Source: VXYL01 sp965199875
GTDB lineage: Bacteria > Pseudomonadota > Gammaproteobacteria > Pseudomonadales > Azotimanducaceae
DNA: 64,000 bases
Assembly: GCA_965199875.1 (NCBI GenBank)
Contig: OZ241346.1
Span: 3,534,001 to 3,598,000 of the forward strand
Reading direction: 5' to 3'
Below the pieces are notes generated by a model that was given only the letters and a program-made list of their open reading frames with translations, was not told the origin of the DNA and searched no databases. The position numbers and the translations under genes are program-made. This document shows positions 17,316-24,573 of the stretch, one piece after another; within the stretch, counting starts at the first letter, position 1, and each line of letters begins with the position of its first letter.

Positions 17316-17975
17316 GTGGCGAGACGCAAGGACAACGCAGCGAAACTACGCACCTTCATCGTCGCGGCGGCTGGCGTGCTGGTCGTGGCGGTCGTCGGCG
17401 CGGGCCTGTTCTACTCCGGCGACGTGGGCGAGCCGTACACCACCCTCGACAAGCCCGACGCGACCGGCGACGTGCGCATCACGGCCTTCTTCTCCTACCT
17501 GTGCCCGCACTGCCGACGTTTGGAAGAACTCGCCGAAGGCTGGGCCGAATCGCTTCCCGCCGGAGTCGTCTTCGAGCGCGTCCACATCGCCATCTCGGCA
17601 GACACCCGGCTGCTTGCCGAAGCCCATCTGGCGCTGCGCCGGCACGACGCGGCCGACGCCAACCACGAGCGCATCTTCAGGGCCTATCAAGACCACAACC
17701 GCCGCCTGTCGCGCGCGGCGTTGGCGGATCTGCTGGACGGCCACGGCATCGATCGCGCGACGTTCCTGCGCGCCATCGCCTCGCCGCGCATCGTTCGGCA
17801 GGCCGCAGTGGACGAGAAGCGCTTCACCGACCTGGGACTGACCGCCGTGCCAGCTCTGGTCGTCGACAACAAGTACGTCGTCAACACGGCGCTGGGCCGC
17901 AAGGAGGCGCTGGAAGTAGCAGCGAATCTCGCCAGAGATCTGTTGGCGAAACGCGGGTCGGACGGGGACGTCTAG
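17316..17975 (+). CDS. DsbA-family thiol:disulfide oxidoreductase, membrane-anchored
   Basis: The 219-residue protein has one N-terminal hydrophobic segment (about 13-34), then a thioredoxin fold with CPHC at 63-66, the redox motif typical of DsbA, and a cis-proline segment TAVPALVV near the C-terminus. The helical insertion between (residues about 110-170) also fits DsbA. It should introduce disulfide bonds into exported proteins in the periplasm, with DsbB as its usual re-oxidant; no dsbB is in the window. The GTG at 17316 is chosen because GGGAGG lies 7 nt upstream; the reading frame itself is open far upstream through unrelated sequence. The divergent neighbour is also a thioredoxin-fold gene. 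Confidence 0.88.
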   Translation: MARRKDNAAKLRTFIVAAAGVLVVAVVGAGLFYSGDVGEPYTTLDKPDATGDVRITAFFSYLCPHCRRLEELAEGWAESLPAGVVFERVHIAISADTRLLAEAHLALRRHDAADANHERIFRAYQDHNRRLSRAALADLLDGHGIDRATFLRAIASPRIVRQAAVDEKRFTDLGLTAVPALVVDNKYVVNTALGRKEALEVAANLARDLLAKRGSDGDV

Positions 17976-18088
17976 GGCGGCTCGGCCTAGTTTTGTCGGG
18001 CAGGCCGCATCTGCATCGTCCGCCGCATGGCGCTGGTTCGGTTACCATCGCTTCCCTTCGCTGCTCAAGCTCCTTGGGAGGGATGCCT

Positions 18089-18892
18089 ATGTCGGGCGGT
18101 TTTGCCGACATCAACGTGAACTTGGCCGCTCATGTCGCCACCGTCGAAATCGACCGGCCGCCGCACAACTTCTTCGACCGCGACTTGATCGCCCAGATCG
18201 CCGACGCCTATGGCGAGCTGGACGACGATCCGAACTGTCGGGCCATCGTCCTGGCCGCCAACGGCAGGTCGTTCTGCGCCGGCGCCAACTTCGGCCGCGG
18301 CGACGACGAGCACAGCGCCCGCCAGGAGTTCACCGAAGAAGGCTTCAAGAACACCACCGGCCTGCTCTATCGGGAGGGCGTGCGGCTGTTCAGCGCCAGA
18401 AAGCCGGTGGTGGCCGCCGTGCAGGGCGCGGCCATCGGCGGTGGCCTGGGCCTGGCGCTTACTGCGGACTTCCGCGTCGCCGCGCCGGAAGCGCGCTTTG
18501 CCGCCAACTTCGCCAAGCTCGGCATCCATCCCGGATTCGGCCTCACCGTGACGCTGCCGAAGCTGATCGGCCAGCAAGCCGCGAATCTGATGTTCCTCAC
18601 CGGTCGGCGCATCAAGGGGGAAGACGCCTTGGCGATGGGCCTGGTGGATCAGCTCGTCGAGCTTGCCGAAGTGCGGCAAGCGGCCTTGGCGCTGGCGGCG
18701 GAGATTGCCGAGAACGCGCCCTTGGCGGTTCTTTCGGTTCGCGCCACCATGCGCCAAGGGCTGGCCGAAGCCATCGCCGCCGCCACCGACCACGAGCTGG
18801 CCGAACAGCAGTGGCTGCGCGGCACCGAGGACGCCGAAGAGGGCATCCGGGCGGTGGCGGAACGGCGCAGCGGCAACTTCAAAGGCAGCTAG
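18089..18892 (+). CDS. Crotonase-superfamily protein lacking both hydratase glutamates
   Basis: The 267-residue protein has the enoyl-CoA hydratase/isomerase fold: the first oxyanion-hole segment SFCAGANF at 61-68 and the second GAAIGGG at 113-119 are intact, so it should bind an acyl-CoA thioester. However, the two glutamates that act in true enoyl-CoA hydratases are absent: the position in GGGxE is Gly121, and the position in QPE is Ala142 (NFAKLG). It therefore probably is not a hydratase; it may be an isomerase, thioesterase or other crotonase. Of two ATGs, the second at 18089 is preferred because GGGAGG would be only 1 nt from the first. It heads an apparent operon with the LLM oxidoreductase (10 bp gap) and an SDR. 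Confidence 0.88.
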   Translation: MSGGFADINVNLAAHVATVEIDRPPHNFFDRDLIAQIADAYGELDDDPNCRAIVLAANGRSFCAGANFGRGDDEHSARQEFTEEGFKNTTGLLYREGVRLFSARKPVVAAVQGAAIGGGLGLALTADFRVAAPEARFAANFAKLGIHPGFGLTVTLPKLIGQQAANLMFLTGRRIKGEDALAMGLVDQLVELAEVRQAALALAAEIAENAPLAVLSVRATMRQGLAEAIAAATDHELAEQQWLRGTEDAEEGIRAVAERRSGNFKGS

Positions 18893-18902
18893 GGGGCAGC
18901 CA

Positions 18903-19775
18903 ATGCAACTGGGCAAGACCGGCGTGTGGTTCTTCACCGATCGCATGAACGCCAAAGCCGCCGCGGACACCGCCAAGCGCATCGAAGAGCTCGGCTACGC
19001 GGCGCTGTGGATTCCAGAAACCTTCGGCCGGGACCCGTTCGCCCATGCCGCCTGGCTGCTTGCCAACACCAAGCGCCTGGTGGTGGCGACGGGCATCGCC
19101 AACATCTACCACCGGCTGCCCGGCGTCACCGCGCAGGCGCAGAAGACCCTGGCCGAACAGTCCGACAACCGTTTCCTGCTGGGGCTTGGGGTGTCGCATC
19201 GGCCCCTGGTGGAAGGCGCCCGCGGCCTCGACTACGGCCCGCCGGTGGCGACCATGCGCAGCTATCTGGAAAAGATGGCCGCAGCGCCCTACAGCAGCCT
19301 GGAACCCGGCGAAGCTCCGCCGGCCGTCATCGCCGCCCTCGGCCCGAAGATGCTGCGCCTGGCGCGCGATGCCAGCGCAGGAGCGCATCCCTACTTCACT
19401 TCGCCCGTCCATACCAGGATGGCGCGAGACATCCTCGGCACGGACAAGTGGCTGTGCGTGGAGCAGAAGGTGGTTCTGGAAACCGACCCCGCCAAGGCCC
19501 GCGCCCTGGCGCGTTCGACGGCGCGCACCTATCAGGCACTGCCGAACTACCGCAACAACTGGCTGCGCATGGGCTTGGCCGAGCAGGACATCGACGGCGA
19601 CGGCTCCGATGCCTTCATTGACGCCACCTTCGCCTGGGGCGACGCGGCCGCGATACGGCGGCGCATCGACGAACACTTCGACGCTGGCGCCAGCCACGTG
19701 TGCATCCAGCCGGTACACGGGGAAGGCCGGGTCGGCGAAGTGGATTGGAACGTCCTCGAGGCGTTGCGGCCATGA
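18903..19775 (+). CDS. LLM-class, F420-type flavin oxidoreductase (TIGR03620-like)
   Basis: The 290-residue protein is a luciferase-like monooxygenase-fold enzyme resembling the TIGR03620 group of putative F420-dependent oxidoreductases. Recognisable features are the opening GKTGVWFFTDR, ELGYAALWIPETFGRDPF near 29-46, the segment ATGIANIYHRLPG, FLLGLGVSHRPLVE, and the C-terminal DEHFDAGASHVCIQPV. Members reduce or oxidise substrates with F420 or FMN as a TIM-barrel cofactor; which is used here cannot be told from sequence, and no F420 biosynthesis gene is in the window. It sits between the crotonase and an SDR, overlapping the latter by 4 bp (ATGA), so the three probably serve one catabolic route. 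Confidence 0.88.
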   Translation: MQLGKTGVWFFTDRMNAKAAADTAKRIEELGYAALWIPETFGRDPFAHAAWLLANTKRLVVATGIANIYHRLPGVTAQAQKTLAEQSDNRFLLGLGVSHRPLVEGARGLDYGPPVATMRSYLEKMAAAPYSSLEPGEAPPAVIAALGPKMLRLARDASAGAHPYFTSPVHTRMARDILGTDKWLCVEQKVVLETDPAKARALARSTARTYQALPNYRNNWLRMGLAEQDIDGDGSDAFIDATFAWGDAAAIRRRIDEHFDAGASHVCIQPVHGEGRVGEVDWNVLEALRP

Positions 19776-20440
19776 GCGGCTTCGCCGGAAAACGCGTGCT
19801 GGTGACCGGCGCCGCGGGCGTGCTCGGACGCGCCGTCGCCGAGGCGTTCCACGCCAGCGGCGCAGACGTCGCCGGCGTGGACATCGCCGAGGACGACGCG
19901 CCGTGGAAGACCATCGTCGCCGATCTCGTCGATTCGCAAGGCGCACAGGGGGCAGTAGAGGAAGCCGGCGACATCGACATCCTCGCCAACATCGCCGGCG
20001 GCTTCGCCATGGGCGACGACATCGCCAGCACCGCCGACGAAACCTGGGACTTCATGATGAATCTGAATGCCCGCACGGCGCTGAACATGTGCCGTGCCGC
20101 GGCGCCGGGGATGGTCGCCCGGGGCGGCGGCAAGATCGTCAACATCGGCGCTCGCGGCGCCCTGCGCGGCACCGCCTTGATGGGCGCCTACATCGCCTCG
20201 AAGAGCGTCGTGATCCGCTTGACGGAAACGCTATCCGACGAGCTCAAGCGCCACGGCGTCAACGTCAACTGCATCCTGCCGAGCATCATCGACACGCCGC
20301 GCAACCGCGCCGACATGCCCAAGGCGAACTTCGATCACTGGGTGCCGCCCGGCCAGATTGCCGAAGTGGTGCTGTTCCTGGCTTCCCCGGCGGCGGGTTC
20401 CATCCACGGCGCAGCCATTCCGGTGGAAGGACTGGCCTGA
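19772..20440 (+). CDS. Short-chain dehydrogenase/reductase-like protein without the catalytic serine
   Basis: The 222-residue protein has an SDR fold with TGAAGVLG at 12-19, ANIAGG in place of NNAG at 72-77, Tyr140 and Lys144 (YIASK) and the usual C-terminal GAAIPVEG. The residue 13 positions before the tyrosine, normally serine, is Ala127 (VNIGARGAL). Short SDRs with an NxGA motif exist, so this may be a subfamily trait rather than decay. Activity may be altered or specialised. Its ATG overlaps the LLM oxidoreductase stop, so it is translated with that gene. Confidence 0.88.
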   Translation: MSGFAGKRVLVTGAAGVLGRAVAEAFHASGADVAGVDIAEDDAPWKTIVADLVDSQGAQGAVEEAGDIDILANIAGGFAMGDDIASTADETWDFMMNLNARTALNMCRAAAPGMVARGGGKIVNIGARGALRGTALMGAYIASKSVVIRLTETLSDELKRHGVNVNCILPSIIDTPRNRADMPKANFDHWVPPGQIAEVVLFLASPAAGSIHGAAIPVEGLA

Positions 20441-20500
20441 CGAGTTCGGCGAAGGCCGCCCGTCGGTTCAGTTTTATTGAGCGCGTCGGGAGCGCCCACT

Positions 20501-20977
20501 TCAGCGTTCCTGCTTCGCAATGCGCCCTTGTTCGCGTTTCCATTCGCGCTCGCGGATGGTGGCCCGCTTGTCGTGCAGCTTCTTGCCCTTGCCCAAGGCC
20601 AGCTCGCACTTCACCTTCGAGCCCTTCCAGTACAGCTCCGTCGCCACGCAGGCCTGCCCCCGGGTTTCCACGGCGGCGAAGATGCGGGCGATCTCCTTGC
20701 CGTGCAGCAGCAGCTTGCGCGTTCGCGCCGGATCCGCCACAACGTGGGTGGAAGCGCTGGCCAGCGGCGCGATGCGGCTGCCGAGGAGCCACGCCTCGCC
20801 GTCGCGCACCAGCACGTAGCTGTCCGACAGCTGCGCCTGGCTGGCGCGGATGCTCTTCAGCTCCCAGCCTTCAAGCACCAGGCCGGCCTCGAAGCGCTGC
20901 CCCAGCTGGTAGTCGAACCTGGCGCGCCGGTTGACCGCCACCGTCTTGCGCGCCGACGCATTGGTTGGCTTGCTCAT
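20501..20977 (-). CDS. smpB: SsrA-binding protein SmpB
   Basis: SmpB binds tmRNA (SsrA) and guides it to stalled ribosomes for trans-translation. The 158-residue protein has the normal length and landmarks: AVNRRARFDYQLGQRFEAGLVL near 14-35, GWELKSIRASQAQLSDSYV, the GLVLEGWE beta-barrel strand, and the lysine/arginine-rich C-terminal tail beginning KGKKLHDKRATIREREW that inserts into the ribosomal decoding channel. The ssrA gene itself is not next to it. There is no Shine-Dalgarno sequence; a perfect TATAAT lies exactly 7 nt before the ATG at 20977. It is divergent from a sodium symporter gene. Confidence 0.95.
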   Translation of the reverse strand: MSKPTNASARKTVAVNRRARFDYQLGQRFEAGLVLEGWELKSIRASQAQLSDSYVLVRDGEAWLLGSRIAPLASASTHVVADPARTRKLLLHGKEIARIFAAVETRGQACVATELYWKGSKVKCELALGKGKKLHDKRATIREREWKREQGRIAKQER

Positions 20978-20984
20978 GGGACGA

Positions 20985-20990
20985 ATTATA
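20985..20990 (-). promoter_or_regulatory. Consensus -10 box (TATAAT) 7 nt before the smpB start
   Basis: A perfect sigma-70 -10 hexamer is separated from the ATG at 20977 by TCGTCCC. Transcription from it would start at or very near the A of the ATG. The -35 region is not clear. It is the best example of the leaderless-promoter pattern in this window. Confidence 0.55.
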
Positions 20991-21029
20991 GAATGCCGCC
21001 CAATCGACAGCGACGAAGGGGCAAGGGCG

Positions 21030-22394
21030 ATGGCCGAGGACGTATCCAGGCACGGCATGTGGTCCAGCCGCCTGCTGTTCGTGCTGGCGGCGGCCGGTTC
21101 GGCGGTGGGCCTCGGGAACATCTGGAAGTTCCCCTACATCACCGGCGAGAACGGCGGCGGGGCGTTCGTCCTCGTCTACTTGATCTGCATCGCGCTCGTC
21201 GGCGTGCCGGTGATGATGGCGGAGGTGCTGTTGGGCCGGGCGGGCCGGGAAAGCCCCATCAACACCGTGCGCAAGCTGGCGCAACGCTCCGGCGGCGGCG
21301 GAGGCTGGAAAGCCATCGGCTGGATGGGCGTCGTCGCCGGCTTTCTGATTCTCTCCTTCTACGCGGTCATCGCCGGCTGGGCGATGTTCTACATCTTTCG
21401 CCTGGCAAGCGGCGCCTTCGACGGCGCCGATGGCGCATTTACCGAAGCCGCGTTCAACGACTTCCTAGGCCAGCCGTGGCATGTGCTGCTTTGGCACACC
21501 GTGTTCATGGCGATTACGGTGGCCATCGTCGCCAGAGGCGTCGCGCGGGGCTTGGAAGTAGCCGTGCGCTGGCTGATGCCGCTGCTGTTCGCGCTGCTGC
21601 TCCTGCTCGTCGGCTACGCCGCGGTGTACGGGGACTTCGCCAAGGGCGCGAGCTTCCTGTTCAGCTTCGAGTTCGGCAAGCTCTCGGCGGGCGGCGTGCT
21701 GACGGCGATGGGGCATGCGTTCTTCACCTTGAGCCTCGGCATGGGCGCCATCATGGCCTACGGTGCCTACGTGCCGTCCACCACGTCCATCACCAGCACC
21801 GTTGCCACCATCGCCGTGCTCGACACGGTGGTCGCCTTGGTCGCGGGGCTGGCGATCTTCCCCATCGTGTTCGCCAGCCCCGGGCTGGAAGCGGGCACTG
21901 GCCCCGGGCTTTTGTTCGTGACCGTGCCGGTGGCCTTCGGCAATCTGCCGCTGGGCGCCCTGGTAGGCACGGTTTTCTTCCTGCTGGTGAGTTTCGCGGC
22001 CGTCACGTCGGCGATTTCGCTGCTGGAACCGGCGCTTGCCTATCTGGTGGAGGAGTACAACGCCAAGCGCGGCCGCGTCGCCCTGACGCTGGGCGCCGGA
22101 TGCTGGCTGCTGGGCATCGGCAGCGTGCTTTCCTTCAACCTGTGGGCGGACTTCCAGGTCGCCGGCCTGAACTTCTTCGCCGTCGTGGACTACGTGTCCG
22201 GCAAGATCCTGCTGCCCCTCGGCGGGCTGCTGATCGCCCTGTTCGCCGGCTGGGTGCTCGCCAGGGACGTCGTGCGCGAGCAGCTGCGGTTCAGCGAAGA
22301 CTGGCAGTGGCGGCTGTGGCGGCTGGCCATCCGCTACGTGGCGCCCCTTGGCGTCGCGGTGGTATTCGGCTACACGATCTACGAGTCGCTGTAG
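21030..22394 (+). CDS. Sodium:neurotransmitter symporter family (NSS) transporter
   Basis: The 454-residue membrane protein belongs to the NSS (SLC6/LeuT) family, which imports amino acids or related amines together with sodium ions. The first helix contains GSAVGLGNIWKFPYITGENG, the family's most conserved segment, where the unwound helix holds the sodium and substrate sites. About 11-12 transmembrane segments can be counted (for example GVPVMMAEVLLG, FLILSFYAVIAGWAMFYI, LGMGAIMAYGAYV, LVAGLAIFPIVFAS and GTVFFLLVSFAAVTSA), in line with bacterial members near 450 residues. Substrate is unknown. The ATG at 21030 follows GAAGGGGCAAGGG. The gene is divergent from smpB with a 52-bp spacer. Confidence 0.92.
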   Translation: MAEDVSRHGMWSSRLLFVLAAAGSAVGLGNIWKFPYITGENGGGAFVLVYLICIALVGVPVMMAEVLLGRAGRESPINTVRKLAQRSGGGGGWKAIGWMGVVAGFLILSFYAVIAGWAMFYIFRLASGAFDGADGAFTEAAFNDFLGQPWHVLLWHTVFMAITVAIVARGVARGLEVAVRWLMPLLFALLLLLVGYAAVYGDFAKGASFLFSFEFGKLSAGGVLTAMGHAFFTLSLGMGAIMAYGAYVPSTTSITSTVATIAVLDTVVALVAGLAIFPIVFASPGLEAGTGPGLLFVTVPVAFGNLPLGALVGTVFFLLVSFAAVTSAISLLEPALAYLVEEYNAKRGRVALTLGAGCWLLGIGSVLSFNLWADFQVAGLNFFAVVDYVSGKILLPLGGLLIALFAGWVLARDVVREQLRFSEDWQWRLWRLAIRYVAPLGVAVVFGYTIYESL

Positions 22395-22427
22395 CGGCAC
22401 GGTTGCGACAACGGCCGAAAACTCGAC

Positions 22428-22985
22428 ATGCCGAGCGCCCTGCCAAGACTTCCCATCGACGACATGGCCGACAGGCACGCTGGACTGACTCGATCGGTCG
22501 CGGACGCCAACACGGAGGCTGCAACGGTGTGCCTTGACCGTCATCACTCGTCGCTGGTCGAGTTCACATTGGCGACGCCGAGTGGCGACACGCCCTCCTT
22601 GGTCGAGTGGGAACCAGCCAGCCCACGCACGAGAGGTGCTTGGGCCAATGACACCGACGCAACAGAAGCTGGCGCATGTGCGGTGGCGCTGGCGGCGGTT
22701 GAGCTTGTCATGGATCTAGTGGCCGTCCGCCGTGCGGAGACGGAGACTGGGGCGGACTACTACGTAGCGCCGACCGGCACCACAACGGACGACATGGAGG
22801 AGTGGTATCGACTGGAGGTGTCTGGCATCTCCGCCGGGTCGTCAGGCAAAGTACGCCAGCGGTTGCGCGAGAAGGTCGCGCAAGCGAAACGCGGCAACAG
22901 CGACCTCCCCGCCTTGGCTGGGGTGGTAGGCTTCTATGCACGGCGAGTGCAGATGAGCGACATTTTGGACCGTAGCGAGCCGTGA
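22428..22985 (+). CDS. Uncharacterised protein, first gene of a two-gene unknown cassette
   Basis: I do not recognise a characterised family. The 185-residue soluble protein has an Ala-rich central helix (ACAVALAAVELVMDLVAV), then ETGADYYVAPTG and, about 20 residues later, YRLEVSGI, followed by a basic helix KVRQRLREKVAQAKRG and a closing beta-strand LAGVVGFYAR. The order Asp (GAD), then E-V-S in a beta-strand, loosely recalls a PD-(D/E)XK nuclease core with the lysine replaced, but this is speculative. From memory, similar unnamed proteins occur next to proteins like the following gene. The start could also be the ATG at 22464; neither has a ribosome binding site. Base composition is lower in GC than neighbours. 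Confidence 0.6.
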   Translation: MPSALPRLPIDDMADRHAGLTRSVADANTEAATVCLDRHHSSLVEFTLATPSGDTPSLVEWEPASPRTRGAWANDTDATEAGACAVALAAVELVMDLVAVRRAETETGADYYVAPTGTTTDDMEEWYRLEVSGISAGSSGKVRQRLREKVAQAKRGNSDLPALAGVVGFYARRVQMSDILDRSEP

Positions 22986-22992
22986 CCAACCG

Positions 22993-24114
22993 ATGACTTG
23001 GCTGGAACATCATCAGCGTAGCGAGCGTCTTGCCAGCGAGGCCGAAACCGCGTGGCGAAAGGCTAAGCGAGCCTACCGCGAGGCAGCTAGTGCCGAAATG
23101 GCCGCGCTTGAGAACATCGACCGCACCAAGGCGCGGACCTTGGGCATTACCGTCGTGAGTGCTGCGGCGCTCTATTTCAAGGCGCGAGAGTTTTCCGAGG
23201 CGGAGAAGTTGGCGCGTTGGTGGATCGATCAAGGTGTTCTTCCGCGGTTCGCAGACGGAAAACTGAAGAGCCTTCTGTGGGCTATCCGAACGAGTCGCGC
23301 AGCAGCCCCATCCGAGCCGGTTGACGTCGCTGGCCCGGAACAGGCCTTGGACTTGGTGTGGTTTTCGCTCGATGGAGGCGCAGCCGGCGGCGAGGGCCCG
23401 CCGCTCGGCACGGTCGCCGGCAAGATGGGAACCGTCGAGAAAATATGGTACCTGACGGCAGAGTACGGCGAGCGTATTCCATTTGGCGAAAGCAGTCTGC
23501 GTAGGTCGTGCAGAAAGCGCCACCGCCCGAGCCTAGTGCAAGTGGCAAGGGGCAGCTTTCAGTTCGCCGTTGCCTCCGAGGCGGAGGTCCGGCTCGGAGG
23601 ATCCGACGTTTCCGGCTCTCGTGAAGAGTCGCCCATCAACCAGTCCATACCGAACGTTGCCAGCCTACTCGTCAAGATACTCGGATCTGGCGTTTCGGTA
23701 CCCGATCGAGGCTTTGAAGAAGCCGTGCAAAGTCCCGACTACAGAAACGAGTATCTGCGCTTGACCGCACAGCTGGCACCGGATGGAAAGCAGTACGACA
23801 TGTTGACCATCCAGTCGGCCAACGGCCAGCCGATTCAAATGGATACGACAAAAGGCCGGCAGATACGGAAGCTATGGAAGGAATCGTGCAATAGAGAGGA
23901 AGAAGGACCTCGGCAGCTACGCGGCACGCTCAGAGCGGTGGACCTCGACAAGCACTGGCTTGAACTGACCGATGACCGGCAGCGCTGGCGGGTGACCGGC
24001 TATGCCGGCGACGCTAGCGAGAACTGGATCGGCTCGCTACTCAATCATCGCGTCGTCGTCGATGTGAACGTTGCCGGCGGCAAAGTGGGGTTCAGGAGCA
24101 TCCAACGTGCCTGA
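22993..24114 (+). CDS. Uncharacterised protein with an N-terminal TPR-like helical region
   Basis: The 373-residue protein has no name that I recognise. Residues about 15-100 form a helical TPR-like region: LASEAETAWRKAKRAYREA, then ALENIDRTKARTLGITVVS and AAALYFKAREFSEAEKLAR, with small/aromatic residues at repeat-like spacing. The middle (about 125-240) is a mixed alpha/beta region with SFQFAVASEAEVRL, and the C-terminus contains LRGTLRAVDLDKHWLEL followed by a beta-rich end. It starts 7 bp after the previous gene and is almost certainly co-expressed with it. Codon use is less GC-biased than in neighbours, consistent with horizontal transfer. Mobile-element genes are not present. A protein-protein role for the TPR-like part is inference. 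Confidence 0.6.
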   Translation: MTWLEHHQRSERLASEAETAWRKAKRAYREAASAEMAALENIDRTKARTLGITVVSAAALYFKAREFSEAEKLARWWIDQGVLPRFADGKLKSLLWAIRTSRAAAPSEPVDVAGPEQALDLVWFSLDGGAAGGEGPPLGTVAGKMGTVEKIWYLTAEYGERIPFGESSLRRSCRKRHRPSLVQVARGSFQFAVASEAEVRLGGSDVSGSREESPINQSIPNVASLLVKILGSGVSVPDRGFEEAVQSPDYRNEYLRLTAQLAPDGKQYDMLTIQSANGQPIQMDTTKGRQIRKLWKESCNREEEGPRQLRGTLRAVDLDKHWLELTDDRQRWRVTGYAGDASENWIGSLLNHRVVVDVNVAGGKVGFRSIQRA

Positions 24115-24154
24115 TGCAGGCCAGTCGTCAGCCGCCCGTTGCCGCCGTCATGGC

Positions 24155-24201
24155 AGCCGCCGGTGCCGGTGAGGATCAGCACGTCTTCGCCCTTGGGCAT
24201 T
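24155..24201 (-). pseudogene. Fragment of a second ADP-forming acyl-CoA synthetase gene
   Basis: These 47 bp match 25032-25078 inside the intact acyl-CoA synthetase gene at 43 of 47 positions in the same orientation. Read leftwards they encode PKGEDVLILTGTGG, compared with PKGENVLILTGAGG in the intact gene. Amino-acid differences suggest a divergent copy that has decayed or been recombined, not a fresh duplication. The similarity ends abruptly on both sides. Confidence 0.55.
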
Positions 24202-24207
24202 CCCCGC

Positions 24208-24451
24208 GACGAAGCGACCAAGGACAACGCCTCAGCGAGTCATGAGTTGGCAACCAACATAGTCCGCCTTCCCCTCAAGACCAACGCTCTTGAGGAACTT
24301 GGCAGCGCAGATCCGCGAGTTTCCGCCGGAGTTCCTGTTGTTCGTTCCGCATGTTCGTTACTTGACCCTCGAAAGCAGCAGCGGCGAGTCCCGCGAGTTC
24401 ACGCTTCGCCGCGAGGGCGAGGGGCTTGAGCTCGATACCGGCGAAGAATAA
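24208..24451 (+). pseudogene. Frameshifted C-terminal-side remnant of a sacsin/HSP90-type ATPase protein
   Basis: Two overlapping plus-strand frames give a protein-like sequence when joined. The first frame reads HELATNIVRLPLKTNALEEL up to about 24297; the next frame (from 24293) reads RNLAAQIREFPPEFLLFVPH, then VRYLTLESSSGESREFTL and ends ELDTGEE at a TAA (24449-24451). The pattern RLPL...PPEFLLFVPHVRYL is what I know from HSP90-like ATPase (sacsin Nov-domain) proteins that are common in defence-type loci. It lacks the N-terminal ATPase and has at least one frameshift, so it is a remnant. It abuts the acyl-CoA synthetase fragment. Confidence 0.5.
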
Positions 24452-24573
24452 AGAGGCAGAGCGGACGAACGTTGCCGTTCCCGAAGGAATCTGGCCGGGT
24501 GCCAGACCGGCAACAGTCGAAAATGTGCCCTTCCGCCCCCTTGCGGTCGGCCACGAGTCGCCCTTCGCCCCCG

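Noticed and set aside
20440..20501. tmRNA (ssrA) next to smpB
   Set aside because: Only 60 bp separate smpB from the SDR gene, too short for a tmRNA, and no ANDxALAA-type tag is readable nearby.
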